Part shown: positions 29,452 through 37,275 of the stretch, one piece after another
Layout of the letters: each line of letters opens with the position of its first letter
How positions within the stretch are numbered: the stretch's first letter is position 1
NCBI RefSeq assembly: GCF_003105155.1
Contig: NZ_QETK01000003.1
Coordinates: forward strand, 62,001 to 126,000
Direction of reading: 5' to 3'
Length of the DNA: 64,000 nucleotides
Source: Pseudomonas sp. SDI
GTDB taxonomy: Bacteria > Pseudomonadota > Gammaproteobacteria > Pseudomonadales > Pseudomonadaceae
The notes under the pieces: model-generated
What the model was told of the DNA's origin: nothing
Databases searched by the model: none
The model's input: only the letters and a program-made list of their open reading frames with translations
Translations under genes and position numbers: made by a program

Positions 29452-30069
29452 ATGTTTTTGCGCCATTGCATCACCTTTACCCTGATCGCCCTGCTGGCCG
29501 GCTGCGCCGGCTTCGGCCAACGTGAAGCCCTCCAGGGCGAAGGCAACCAGCAAGGCTGGCGAGCCCATAAACAGCAGTTGAGCACCCTTGACGGCTGGCA
29601 GATCAACGGCAAGGTCGGCATCCGCGCGCCGAGCGACTCGGGCAGCGGCACACTGTTCTGGCTGCAGCGCCAGGACTACTACGACATTCGCCTGTCCGGT
29701 CCACTCGGGCGTGGCGCTGCGCGGCTGACCGGGCGCCCGGGCCAGGTGGTACTGGAAGTGGCCAACCAGGGCCGCTTCGAAGCGCAAAACCCCGAGGCCC
29801 TGCTGGCCGAGCAACTGGGCTGGGAATTGCCGGTGTCGCACCTGGTCTGGTGGGTGCGCGGCCTGCCGGCCCCGGACAGCAAGAGCCAACTGACCCTGGA
29901 CAGCGACAGCCGCCTGGCCCAGCTGAAGCAGGATGGCTGGGACGTGCAGTACCTGAGCTACACCGAACAGAACGGCTACTGGCTGCCCGAGCGGATCAAG
30001 CTGCATGGGCAAAAGCTCGATGTGACGCTGGTAGTCAAGGACTGGCAACCACGCCAGCTGGGGCACTGA
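29452..30069 (+). CDS. lolB: Outer-membrane lipoprotein receptor LolB
   Basis: A 205-residue lipoprotein with lipobox LLAGC. LolB takes lipoproteins from LolA and inserts them in the outer membrane. The family segment [12 protein letters not shown] and the C-terminal YWLPERIKL are present. It starts three bases after the TPR gene and ends one base before ispE, so the genes are tightly linked. Confidence 0.93.
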   Translation: MFLRHCITFTLIALLAGCAGFGQREALQGEGNQQGWRAHKQQLSTLDGWQINGKVGIRAPSDSGSGTLFWLQRQDYYDIRLSGPLGRGAARLTGRPGQVVLEVANQGRFEAQNPEALLAEQLGWELPVSHLVWWVRGLPAPDSKSQLTLDSDSRLAQLKQDGWDVQYLSYTEQNGYWLPERIKLHGQKLDVTLVVKDWQPRQLGH

Positions 30070-30070
30070 G

Positions 30071-30916
30071 ATGACCCGCCTGACCCTGCCGGCACCGGCC
30101 AAACTCAACCTGATGCTGCATATCCTTGGCCGCCGCGCCGACGGCTATCACGAGTTGCAGACACTGTTCCAATTCCTCGAACACGGCGACGAGCTGAGCT
30201 TTGCCGTGCGCGAAGACGGCGAGATCCGCCTGCACAGCACGCTGGACAACGTCCCCCACGAGAGCAACCTGATCGTCAAGGCTGCCCGCAAGTTGCAGGC
30301 CCTCGGCAGTTGCCCGCTGGGTGCGGACATCTGGCTGAAAAAGGTCCTGCCCATGGGCGGCGGCATTGGCGGCGGCAGCTCCGACGCAGCCACTACCCTG
30401 CTCGGCCTCAACCATCTCTGGCAACTGAACTGCAGCGAAGACCAGTTGGCGACACTGGGCTTGAGCTTGGGCGCCGACGTGCCGGTGTTCGTTCGCGGTC
30501 ACGCCGCCTTCGCCGAGGGTGTGGGCGAGATCCTCACCCCGGTGGATCCGGAAGAACCGTGGTACGTCGTACTGGTGCCGCAAGTGGCTGTCAGCACAGC
30601 AGAAATTTTTTCGCACCCAGAGTTGACACGTGATTCCTTGCCCATTAAGATGCGCCCCGTTCCCAAGGGAAACAGTCGTAACGACTGTCAAGCGGTAGTT
30701 GAGCAGAGTTACCCAGAAGTACGTAACTCACTGAATTTGCTAAGCAAATATACAGAAGCTAGACTCACCGGCACTGGAAGTTGTGTGTTTGGGGCCTTCC
30801 CAAGCAAAGCTGAAGCTGATAAAGTTCTGGCCCTTCTTACAGAGACCCAAACAGGGTTTGTAGCAAAGGGAAGCAACGTTTCGATGTTGCATCGCTCGTT
30901 ACAAAAACTGCTCTAG
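30071..30916 (+). CDS. ispE: 4-diphosphocytidyl-2-C-methyl-D-erythritol kinase
   Basis: A 281-residue GHMP kinase of the MEP isoprenoid pathway. It begins [23 protein letters not shown] and has the ATP loop [17 protein letters not shown] and the C-terminal [12 protein letters not shown]. The ATG lies one base after the lolB stop. The order lolB-ispE-tRNA-prs is the usual Pseudomonas arrangement. Confidence 0.96.
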   Translation: MTRLTLPAPAKLNLMLHILGRRADGYHELQTLFQFLEHGDELSFAVREDGEIRLHSTLDNVPHESNLIVKAARKLQALGSCPLGADIWLKKVLPMGGGIGGGSSDAATTLLGLNHLWQLNCSEDQLATLGLSLGADVPVFVRGHAAFAEGVGEILTPVDPEEPWYVVLVPQVAVSTAEIFSHPELTRDSLPIKMRPVPKGNSRNDCQAVVEQSYPEVRNSLNLLSKYTEARLTGTGSCVFGAFPSKAEADKVLALLTETQTGFVAKGSNVSMLHRSLQKLL

Positions 30917-30950
30917 GAGCCGAGTACAAGGTGCTCGCAGCAACAGATAC

Positions 30951-31025
30951 AGGGGCGTCGCCAAGCGGTAAGGCAGCAGGTTTTGATCCTGCCATGCGTT
31001 GGTTCGAATCCAGCCGCCCCTGCCA
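30951..31025 (+). tRNA. tRNA-Gln (anticodon TTG)
   Basis: 75 bases fold as a cloverleaf with acceptor pairing AGGGGCG/CGCCCCT and encoded CCA at 31023-31025. The anticodon stem GCAGG/CCTGC frames loop TTTTGAT with anticodon TTG at 30983-30985, and the T loop is GGTTCGAATCC. It lies between ispE and prs, as in other pseudomonads. Confidence 0.96.
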
Positions 31026-31073
31026 TTTTCCTTATACTCATCCAGGTATACCCTCAGCCTTCAGGTACTGCGC

Positions 31074-32015
31074 GTGTCCAAGATGATGGTCTTTACGGGG
31101 AACGCTAACCCCGATCTGGCTCGGCGTGTCGTACGTCAGCTGCATATCCCACTGGGTGATGTTTCTGTCGGCAAGTTCTCCGACGGCGAAATCAGCACTG
31201 AGATTAATGAAAACGTCCGTGGTAAGGACGTCTTTATCATTCAGCCGACTTGCGCGCCAACCAACGATAATCTGATGGAACTGGTTGTGATGGCCGATGC
31301 CTTCCGCCGCTCCTCAGCGTCTCGAATCACTGCCGTGATTCCTTACTTCGGATATGCCCGCCAGGATCGCCGTCCGCGTTCGGCGCGTGTTGCTATCAGC
31401 GCCAAAGTGGTTGCTGACATGCTCACCGTCGTTGGTATCGACCGTGTTCTCACCGTCGACCTGCACGCTGACCAGATCCAGGGTTTCTTCGATATTCCGG
31501 TAGATAACATCTACGGCTCCCCCGTTCTGGTGGATGACATCGAAGACCAGCGTTTCGAAAACCTCATGATCGTGTCCCCGGACATCGGCGGCGTCGTGCG
31601 TGCACGTGCTGTTGCCAAGTCCCTGGGTGTCGATCTGGGTATTATCGACAAACGCCGCGAGAAGGCTAATCACTCCGAAGTGATGCACATCATCGGCGAC
31701 GTCGAAGGACGTACGTGTATTCTCGTCGACGACATGGTCGACACCGCTGGCACCCTGTGCCACGCGGCCAAGGCCCTGAAAGAACACGGCGCTGCCAAGG
31801 TTTACGCCTACTGCACGCACCCTGTCCTTTCGGGTCGGGCGATCGAGAATATCGAAAATTCCGTGCTGGACGAGCTGGTGGTGACCAACACCATTCCGCT
31901 GTCCGCTGCCGCACAAGCCTGTGACCGTATCCGTCAACTGGATATCGCACCGGTAGTGGCTGAAGCGGTTCGCCGCATCAGCAACGAAGAATCGATCAGC
32001 GCGATGTTCCGCTAA
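31074..32015 (+). CDS. prs: Ribose-phosphate pyrophosphokinase
   Basis: A 313-residue PRPP synthase. It begins (GTG)[15 protein letters not shown]; marks are [29 protein letters not shown] and the PRPP loop [12 protein letters not shown] chose the GTG at 31074 because the family begins [10 protein letters not shown] there. The frame extends upstream into the tRNA gene, which argues against the longer version. A strong terminator follows. Confidence 0.95.
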   Translation: MSKMMVFTGNANPDLARRVVRQLHIPLGDVSVGKFSDGEISTEINENVRGKDVFIIQPTCAPTNDNLMELVVMADAFRRSSASRITAVIPYFGYARQDRRPRSARVAISAKVVADMLTVVGIDRVLTVDLHADQIQGFFDIPVDNIYGSPVLVDDIEDQRFENLMIVSPDIGGVVRARAVAKSLGVDLGIIDKRREKANHSEVMHIIGDVEGRTCILVDDMVDTAGTLCHAAKALKEHGAAKVYAYCTHPVLSGRAIENIENSVLDELVVTNTIPLSAAAQACDRIRQLDIAPVVAEAVRRISNEESISAMFR

Positions 32016-32046
32016 GGGCCCTGCCCCGGCGAGCCTTGAGTTGACG

Positions 32047-32092
32047 AAAAGCGCCCCGCCCCAACACCCGCTGTTGGGGCGGGGCTTTTTTG
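32047..32092 (+). terminator. Intrinsic terminator after prs
   Basis: GCCCCGCCCCAACA pairs with TGTTGGGGCGGGGC around a short loop, followed by six T residues. Confidence 0.9.
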
Positions 32093-32153
32093 CCCACCCC
32101 GTATGGCGCTGGTCGCAAACGCCTGCGGGTGCTGGCTATTTTGGAGATACAAA

Positions 32154-32753
32154 ATGACTGATTTCATCCTGAACGCCCAAGCGCGTACCGACCTGGGGAA
32201 AGGTGCGAGCCGCCGCCTGCGTCGTCTCGCCGCCCAAGTCCCTGCCGTTGTCTACGGTGGCGACAAAGAGCCTGCATCGATCACCATGCTGGCTAAAGAA
32301 GTGGCCAAGCTGTTCGAAAACGAAGCGGCTTTCAGCCACGTTATCGAGCTGAACATCGACGGCGTCAAAGAAAACGTCGTTGTTAAAGCCATGCAGCGTC
32401 ACCCTGCCAAGCAATTCATCATGCACGCTGACTTCGTGCGCGTTGTTGCTGGCCAGAAACTGACCGCTAAAGTACCGGTTCACTTCATCAACGAAGAAGC
32501 GCCGGTCAAGAAAGGCGGCGAGATCTCCCACGTTGTGAACGAGATCGAAGTTTCCTGCGAAGCCAAGGACCTGCCAGAGTTCATCGAAGTTGACCTGGCT
32601 AACGCCGAAGTCGGCGCGATCGTTCACCTGTCGGACCTGAAAGCGCCTAAAGGCGTTGAGTTCGTAGCCCTGGCTCACGGTAACGACCTGGCTGTTGCCA
32701 ACGTTCACGCACCGCGCGTTGCTCCAGAAGCTGCAGAAGGCGCTGCCGAGTAA
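32154..32753 (+). CDS. rplY: Ribosomal protein bL25 (CTC type)
   Basis: A 199-residue 5S-rRNA-binding protein of the long (CTC) form: an L25 domain ([27 protein letters not shown]) plus the C-terminal beta domain. GGAG precedes the ATG at 32154, so the longer frame from 32103 is rejected. Followed by pth and ychF. Confidence 0.95.
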   Translation: MTDFILNAQARTDLGKGASRRLRRLAAQVPAVVYGGDKEPASITMLAKEVAKLFENEAAFSHVIELNIDGVKENVVVKAMQRHPAKQFIMHADFVRVVAGQKLTAKVPVHFINEEAPVKKGGEISHVVNEIEVSCEAKDLPEFIEVDLANAEVGAIVHLSDLKAPKGVEFVALAHGNDLAVANVHAPRVAPEAAEGAAE

Positions 32754-32831
32754 TCCTACTCAGCACGCCGGCGTTGCCCGGGCCACAGTGCACTGCGCTG
32801 TGGCCCACAACTCCAAGGAAGAGCCCCTGAC

Positions 32832-33416
32832 GTGACCGCCATCCAACTGATCGTCGGCCTGGGAAACCCCGGCCCCGAATACGAACAGACCCGGCATAAC
32901 GCAGGGGCTCTTTTCGTAGAACGCATTGCCAGCACCCAGCGCGTCTCCTTGACGGCTGACCGCAAATATTTCGGCCTGACGGCAAAATTCAGCCATCAGG
33001 GCAACGATGTTCGTCTGTTGATCCCGACCACCTACATGAACCGTAGCGGCCAGTCCGTGGCGGCTCTGGCGAATTTCTTCCGAATCAAGCCGGAAGCCAT
33101 TCTGGTGGCCCACGACGAACTCGACCTGCCGCCCGGCGTCGCCAAGCTCAAGCTGGGCGGTGGCCATGGTGGGCACAACGGGCTGCGCGACATCATCGCC
33201 CAGCTCGGCAACCAGAATAACTTTCACCGTCTGCGGCTTGGCATTGGCCACCCGGGTGACAGCAGCAAGGTCTCCGGTTTCGTCCTGGGCAAGGCGCCGC
33301 GCGCCGAGCAGGAGAAGCTGGACGCCAGTATCGATTTTGCCCTCGGCGTGCTGCCGGACATCCTCGCCGGCGATTGGACGCGTGCGATGAGAGAGCTGCA
33401 CAGCCAAAAGGCCTGA
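32832..33416 (+). CDS. pth: Peptidyl-tRNA hydrolase
   Basis: A 194-residue enzyme that recycles peptidyl-tRNA. Family marks: [18 protein letters not shown] with the catalytic His, [10 protein letters not shown], and the HDELDLPPG and [12 protein letters not shown] segments. The start is GTG at 32832 with AAGGAAGAG upstream. Confidence 0.96.
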   Translation: MTAIQLIVGLGNPGPEYEQTRHNAGALFVERIASTQRVSLTADRKYFGLTAKFSHQGNDVRLLIPTTYMNRSGQSVAALANFFRIKPEAILVAHDELDLPPGVAKLKLGGGHGGHNGLRDIIAQLGNQNNFHRLRLGIGHPGDSSKVSGFVLGKAPRAEQEKLDASIDFALGVLPDILAGDWTRAMRELHSQKA

Positions 33417-33437
33417 CTCCACGAAGAGGGATTCACC

Positions 33438-34538
33438 ATGGGATTCAATTGCGGCATCGTCGGCCTGCCCAACGTCGGCAAGTCCACCCTGTTCAACGCC
33501 TTGACCAAGTCCGGTATCGCAGCGGAGAACTTCCCCTTCTGCACCATCGAGCCGAACAGCGGCATCGTGCCGATGCCTGATCCGCGCCTCGATGCCCTGG
33601 CTGCGATCGTCAAGCCGAACAAGATCCTGCCGACCACCATGGAATTCGTCGACATCGCCGGCCTGGTTGCCGGCGCATCGAAAGGCGAAGGCCTGGGCAA
33701 CAAGTTCCTGGCCAACATCCGTGAAACCGATGCCATCGCCCACGTGGTCCGCTGCTTCGAAGATGAGAACGTGATTCACGTCTCCAACAGCGTCGACCCC
33801 AAGCGCGACATCGAGATCATCGACCTGGAGCTGATCTTCGCCGACCTCGACAGCTGCGAGAAGCAACTGCAGAAGGTGGCGCGTAACGCCAAGGGCGGCG
33901 ACAAGGATGCCCTGGCGCAGAAAGCCATCCTCGAAAAACTGATCCCGCACTTCACCGAAGGCAAGCCAGCGCGCAGCCTGATGAAGCACATGGCCGACGA
34001 CGAGAAGGCACTGGTGCGTGGCTTCCACCTGCTGACCAGCAAGCCGGTGATGTACATCGCCAACGTTGCCGAAGACGGCTTCGAGAACAACCCTCACCTG
34101 GACGTGGTCAAGGCCATTGCCGAGGAAGAAGGTGCGATCGTGGTGCCGGTGTGCAACAAGATCGAGGCCGAGATCGCCGAGCTGGACGACGGCGAAGAGA
34201 AGGACATGTTCCTCGAAGCCCTGGGCCTCGAAGAGCCGGGCCTGAACCGGGTGATCCGCGCCGGTTACTCGCTGCTCAACCTGCAAACCTACTTCACTGC
34301 CGGTGTGCAGGAAGTGCGCGCCTGGACCGTGCGCGTTGGCGCCACCGCGCCGCAAGCGGCCGGGGTTATCCACACCGACTTCGAGAAAGGCTTCATTCGC
34401 GCCGAAGTGGTCGCGTATGACGATTTCATCCAGTACAAGGGTGAAGGCGGTGCCAAGGAAGCCGGTAAATGGCGCCTGGAAGGCAAGGATTACATCGTCA
34501 AAGACGGCGACGTGATGCACTTCCGCTTCAACGTCTAA
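33438..34538 (+). CDS. ychF: Redox-regulated ATPase YchF
   Basis: A 366-residue Obg-family ATPase (OLA1 group). It opens [21 protein letters not shown] and has [23 protein letters not shown], the NxxE-type [11 protein letters not shown] segment and a C-terminal TGS domain. It marks the end of the conserved block; a terminator and the accessory region follow. Confidence 0.96.
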   Translation: MGFNCGIVGLPNVGKSTLFNALTKSGIAAENFPFCTIEPNSGIVPMPDPRLDALAAIVKPNKILPTTMEFVDIAGLVAGASKGEGLGNKFLANIRETDAIAHVVRCFEDENVIHVSNSVDPKRDIEIIDLELIFADLDSCEKQLQKVARNAKGGDKDALAQKAILEKLIPHFTEGKPARSLMKHMADDEKALVRGFHLLTSKPVMYIANVAEDGFENNPHLDVVKAIAEEEGAIVVPVCNKIEAEIAELDDGEEKDMFLEALGLEEPGLNRVIRAGYSLLNLQTYFTAGVQEVRAWTVRVGATAPQAAGVIHTDFEKGFIRAEVVAYDDFIQYKGEGGAKEAGKWRLEGKDYIVKDGDVMHFRFNV

Positions 34539-34575
34539 ACCGCCCTTCAGCCCCTGCCGGGTGTTGATGAACCTG

Positions 34576-34615
34576 AAACCCCTTGAGGAGTGCCGCCTCA
34601 AGGGGTTTTCTTTTG
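34576..34615 (+). terminator. Intrinsic terminator after ychF
   Basis: AACCCCTTGAGG pairs with CCTCAAGGGGTT around a six-base loop, followed by TTCTTTT. It separates the core genes from the accessory operon. Confidence 0.85.
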
Positions 34616-34741
34616 TCGGTTGCGGCGCGGCCATGCTGCGTGGTAAAAACACCGCAATTTTCGAGTGCCAGGCTCGGTCATTTATTATTTATCGAGCTAA
34701 ATGACAACGTCAGCTTGGTTACGCCTAGGAAGGCTTTTAAC

Positions 34742-34759
34742 GTGCGATATCTACCATGA
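34742..34759 (+). promoter_or_regulatory. Five-codon leader frame coupled to the accessory operon
   Basis: AGGAAGG (34727-34733) is a strong ribosome site, but it lies 22 bases before the first operon ATG. It is ideally placed eight bases before a GTG at 34742, which opens a five-codon frame ending in TGA at 34757-34759. That stop overlaps the ATG at 34756 as ATGA, so the leader could deliver ribosomes to the first gene. Confidence 0.5.
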
Positions 34760-35937
34760 AAAGCGTTTACCTTATCAACAACGTGCAAAGTGGCGGTAAA
34801 ACCTACCTCGAATATTTACTGCCCGCGCTAAACGCTCTTCGGCATGAATATAACTGCATCGTATTGAACACCCGCCTTACCGGCCTAACTAAAGAAGACG
34901 CCGAGCAGACGCTGAACTACCCGGTTCAGGACGTCGAACTGGACTACATTGTTCATTTGAAGTCCGAAATTATCATCTCGAATGACGCCTTTATTGGCCG
35001 GGCCCTCGACGAATCGAATTTTGCCGTGTTTATCTCGCACGGCAACGTCGGCATGCCGATCAAGGACAAGCATTACGCCGCCTCCTTGATGTCATTTTTC
35101 GATGCGATTGTTTCACCCTCCCGCTCGTTCTTTGCCTTGCTGAAGAAAGGGCTACAGCTTTACCGGCAAGAGCGCCATGTGGACTTGGCGTTTTCAATGC
35201 AAGCGGTACGCTCGGACCTTCGAAAAACCAGCGTAATCTCCACCTTGCCGGTCAAGATCCCCGATGTATTAAGTGCGCCGCCAGCGTTTAACCGCAGCCC
35301 GGATAAGTATGTCGTCGGCATTCTACCGACGCAAAAAGGCATCTGCGCAAGTGGTGCGTCGTTGTTTGAGAACATGATCGATGTTATTAATGCGGTCAAG
35401 GCCCAGGTACCTCGCGCGAGCATTCTTCTGCGCCCTTACATGACCGACTTCGAACATCCGTATATTGCCGAGATGTGCGAGAAGCTCGATCAGTACCCGT
35501 GGATCACCATCGATAAAACCAGGAGCCGCAGCGAGGTCTTCTACCAGCAGTGCGACACGATCATTACCGATGCGTCCAGCGGTGGTGTTTCGTTTATGCT
35601 CAATACTTGCCGGCTGCCGATTTATTATGTGCCGGCCGATAATGCCAGCCACCCGATTGTTAATGCCTGGCTCGAACAAATGGACGGCTATCTGCCCATT
35701 GCGAAAAATGGCGATGAGCTTAAAGACTTGTTGCACGGCTTTGAGTTGCTCAGCCCGGAACAACATTACGCGATCTACCGGAAATTCTACGCGGCCGAAT
35801 TCGGCGGTTTCCAACACCCGGAAAACGTCTTCCTCGACCTGGTCAAAAAGCAGCACGATTCCGAGTTCAGCTACTTTGCGATGGCTGCCAATGGCGACGT
35901 CGACAGCCAGCGCGCTGCACCCCGCGTGACCGCATAA
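34756..35937 (+). CDS. TagB/TagF-like CDP-donor transferase (GT-B fold), putative phosphoramidate transferase
   Basis: A 393-residue cytosolic protein. Residues 90-125 (VFISHGNVGMPIKDKHY, His95, then DAIVSPSRSFF) and about 268-290 (CDTIITDASSGGVSFML) resemble the nucleotide-diphosphate site of CDP-glycerol glycerophosphotransferases. Those enzymes transfer a phosphoryl-linked group from a CDP carrier. In an operon that should make CDP-amidate, it is the best candidate for the step that passes the phosphoramidate to an acceptor; this is inference. It is not similar in size to the two C. jejuni transferases (Cj1421/Cj1422). It is first in the operon, with a coupled leader frame. An alternative is an ordinary glycosyltransferase. 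Confidence 0.6.
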   Translation: MKSVYLINNVQSGGKTYLEYLLPALNALRHEYNCIVLNTRLTGLTKEDAEQTLNYPVQDVELDYIVHLKSEIIISNDAFIGRALDESNFAVFISHGNVGMPIKDKHYAASLMSFFDAIVSPSRSFFALLKKGLQLYRQERHVDLAFSMQAVRSDLRKTSVISTLPVKIPDVLSAPPAFNRSPDKYVVGILPTQKGICASGASLFENMIDVINAVKAQVPRASILLRPYMTDFEHPYIAEMCEKLDQYPWITIDKTRSRSEVFYQQCDTIITDASSGGVSFMLNTCRLPIYYVPADNASHPIVNAWLEQMDGYLPIAKNGDELKDLLHGFELLSPEQHYAIYRKFYAAEFGGFQHPENVFLDLVKKQHDSEFSYFAMAANGDVDSQRAAPRVTA

Positions 35938-35960
35938 ACCCACTCCTTTTTAAAGTGCCC

Positions 35961-36524
35961 ATGAATCAGGTCGATACTAACGTTGCAGGCGCCGGACAGG
36001 TCGTGTGGATAACCGGGCTGTCCGGGGCGGGAAAGTCCACCCTGGCCCAGGCGTTTGCCGCCGGGCTTCGCGCCCAGGGCCAGTCGGTGGTGGTGCTCGA
36101 CGGGGATGAACTGCGCGAGGTGTTCGGCAATACCGCCGACCGTGCGCAGAACTACGACAGGGCCGCACGCCTGGCGCTGGCCATGCAATATGCCCATCTG
36201 TGCCGGGTGATTGCGGCGCAAGGGCACATCGTGGTGATCGCGACGATTTCGCTGTTTCATGAAGTGCATGCCTGGAACCGCAGCCAGTTGCCTGGCTACT
36301 TTGAAGTCTATTTGCAAGTCCCGCTGGAAGAATTGCGCCGCCGCGACCCCAAGGGCATCTATCGGCGATTTGATGCAGGTGAGCTACACAACGTCGCAGG
36401 GCTCGATTTGTCGATTGATGAACCGAGCGCGGCAGACTGGGCCGTGGCGTTCGAGCCGCAGCGCACCCTGGCGACGTTGACTGAAGACTTGCTGCACCGT
36501 TTTTATAAAAGGAAATTGGTATGA
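35961..36524 (+). CDS. CysC-like kinase, probable cytidine diphosphoramidate kinase (Cj1415-like)
   Basis: A 187-residue APS-kinase-fold protein with P-loop GLSGAGKST (19-27), VLDGDELREVF, and RRDPKGIYRRFDAGEL followed by VAGLDLSIDEP near the end. No cysD, cysN or other sulfate gene is near. Its neighbours match the C. jejuni phosphoramidate enzymes, where the CysC-like Cj1415 phosphorylates CDP-amidate on the ribose 3'-OH, so that role is proposed here. The ATG at 35961 is preferred over a GTG two codons upstream. Its stop overlaps the methyltransferase start (ATGA). Confidence 0.72.
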   Translation: MNQVDTNVAGAGQVVWITGLSGAGKSTLAQAFAAGLRAQGQSVVVLDGDELREVFGNTADRAQNYDRAARLALAMQYAHLCRVIAAQGHIVVIATISLFHEVHAWNRSQLPGYFEVYLQVPLEELRRRDPKGIYRRFDAGELHNVAGLDLSIDEPSAADWAVAFEPQRTLATLTEDLLHRFYKRKLV

Positions 36525-37270
36525 AAACCGAATGGGATTACACCGTCCTGGCTGACGCTTACCTGAAGCGTCCCGATTACGCCGATGCAGCCATCGACGC
36601 GATGCTCTCCATTGCCGGCGCCGAACAAGGCGACCGTTTTTGCGATGTCGGCGCAGGCGTTGCGCACCTGACCCTGATGTTGGCCGCTCGCGGCATGCAG
36701 GTCATTGCCGTGGAGCCGAACGACGCCATGCGCCACAACGGCGTCCAGCGCACCCACGAGCTGGCCAATGTCAGTTGGTACGAAGGCACTGGCGAAGCCA
36801 CCGGGCAAGCCGCCCAGGCGTTCGATATGGTCACCTTCGGTAGTTCGTTCAACGTCTGCGACCGCCAGCAGGCGCTTGAGGAAACCGCGCGTATTCTCAA
36901 ACCTCGTGGCTGGTTCGCCTGCATGTGGAACCATCGTCATCTCGACGATCCGGTTCAAGCACGGATCGAAGCCATCATCAAGGAGCGGGTGCCGGGCTAC
37001 GGCTATGGTACGCGTCGTGAAGACCAGACTGCGGTCATCGATGCCAGCGGGCTGTTCGGCCCTGTTGTGCACCTGGATGCACGTGTCACCCACCAACAGA
37101 GCGTCGCCGAGTGCCTGGAAGCGTGGCGCTCTCACGCGACCCTGGAACGTCAGGCCGGGGCGAAATTCCATGACGTGATCAGCGCCATCGAGGACTACCT
37201 GAACAGCCTCGACGCGGCCTCGATCCAGATTCCGTACTCGACCAATATTTGGGTTGCCCAGCTGAGATAA
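36521..37270 (+). CDS. Class I SAM-dependent methyltransferase of the phosphoramidate operon
   Basis: A 249-residue enzyme with SAM motif CDVGAGVAHL (41-50), the acidic loop VIAVEPNDAM and motif FDMVTFGSSFNVCD. In C. jejuni two methyltransferases (Cj1419, Cj1420) act beside the phosphoramidate genes and are thought to make the O-methyl ester; only one is present here. Acceptor inferred from context only. Its start overlaps the kinase stop by four bases, and its end lies six bases before the next ATG. Confidence 0.75.
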   Translation: MKTEWDYTVLADAYLKRPDYADAAIDAMLSIAGAEQGDRFCDVGAGVAHLTLMLAARGMQVIAVEPNDAMRHNGVQRTHELANVSWYEGTGEATGQAAQAFDMVTFGSSFNVCDRQQALEETARILKPRGWFACMWNHRHLDDPVQARIEAIIKERVPGYGYGTRREDQTAVIDASGLFGPVVHLDARVTHQQSVAECLEAWRSHATLERQAGAKFHDVISAIEDYLNSLDAASIQIPYSTNIWVAQLR

Positions 37271-37275
37271 CGCCG

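Noticed and set aside
30999..31073. Longer prs product starting at 30999
   Set aside because: This stretch lies partly inside the tRNA-Gln gene and the known Prs N-terminus begins at the GTG at 31074.
32760..34652. 630-codon minus-strand frame across pth and ychF
   Set aside because: Both plus-strand genes are well-known proteins with intact motifs; the antisense frame is a composition effect.
35961..36524. Adenylylsulfate kinase for sulfate assimilation
   Set aside because: No cysD, cysN, cysH or sulfotransferase nearby, and the neighbours match the phosphoramidate pathway where a CysC-fold kinase has another substrate.
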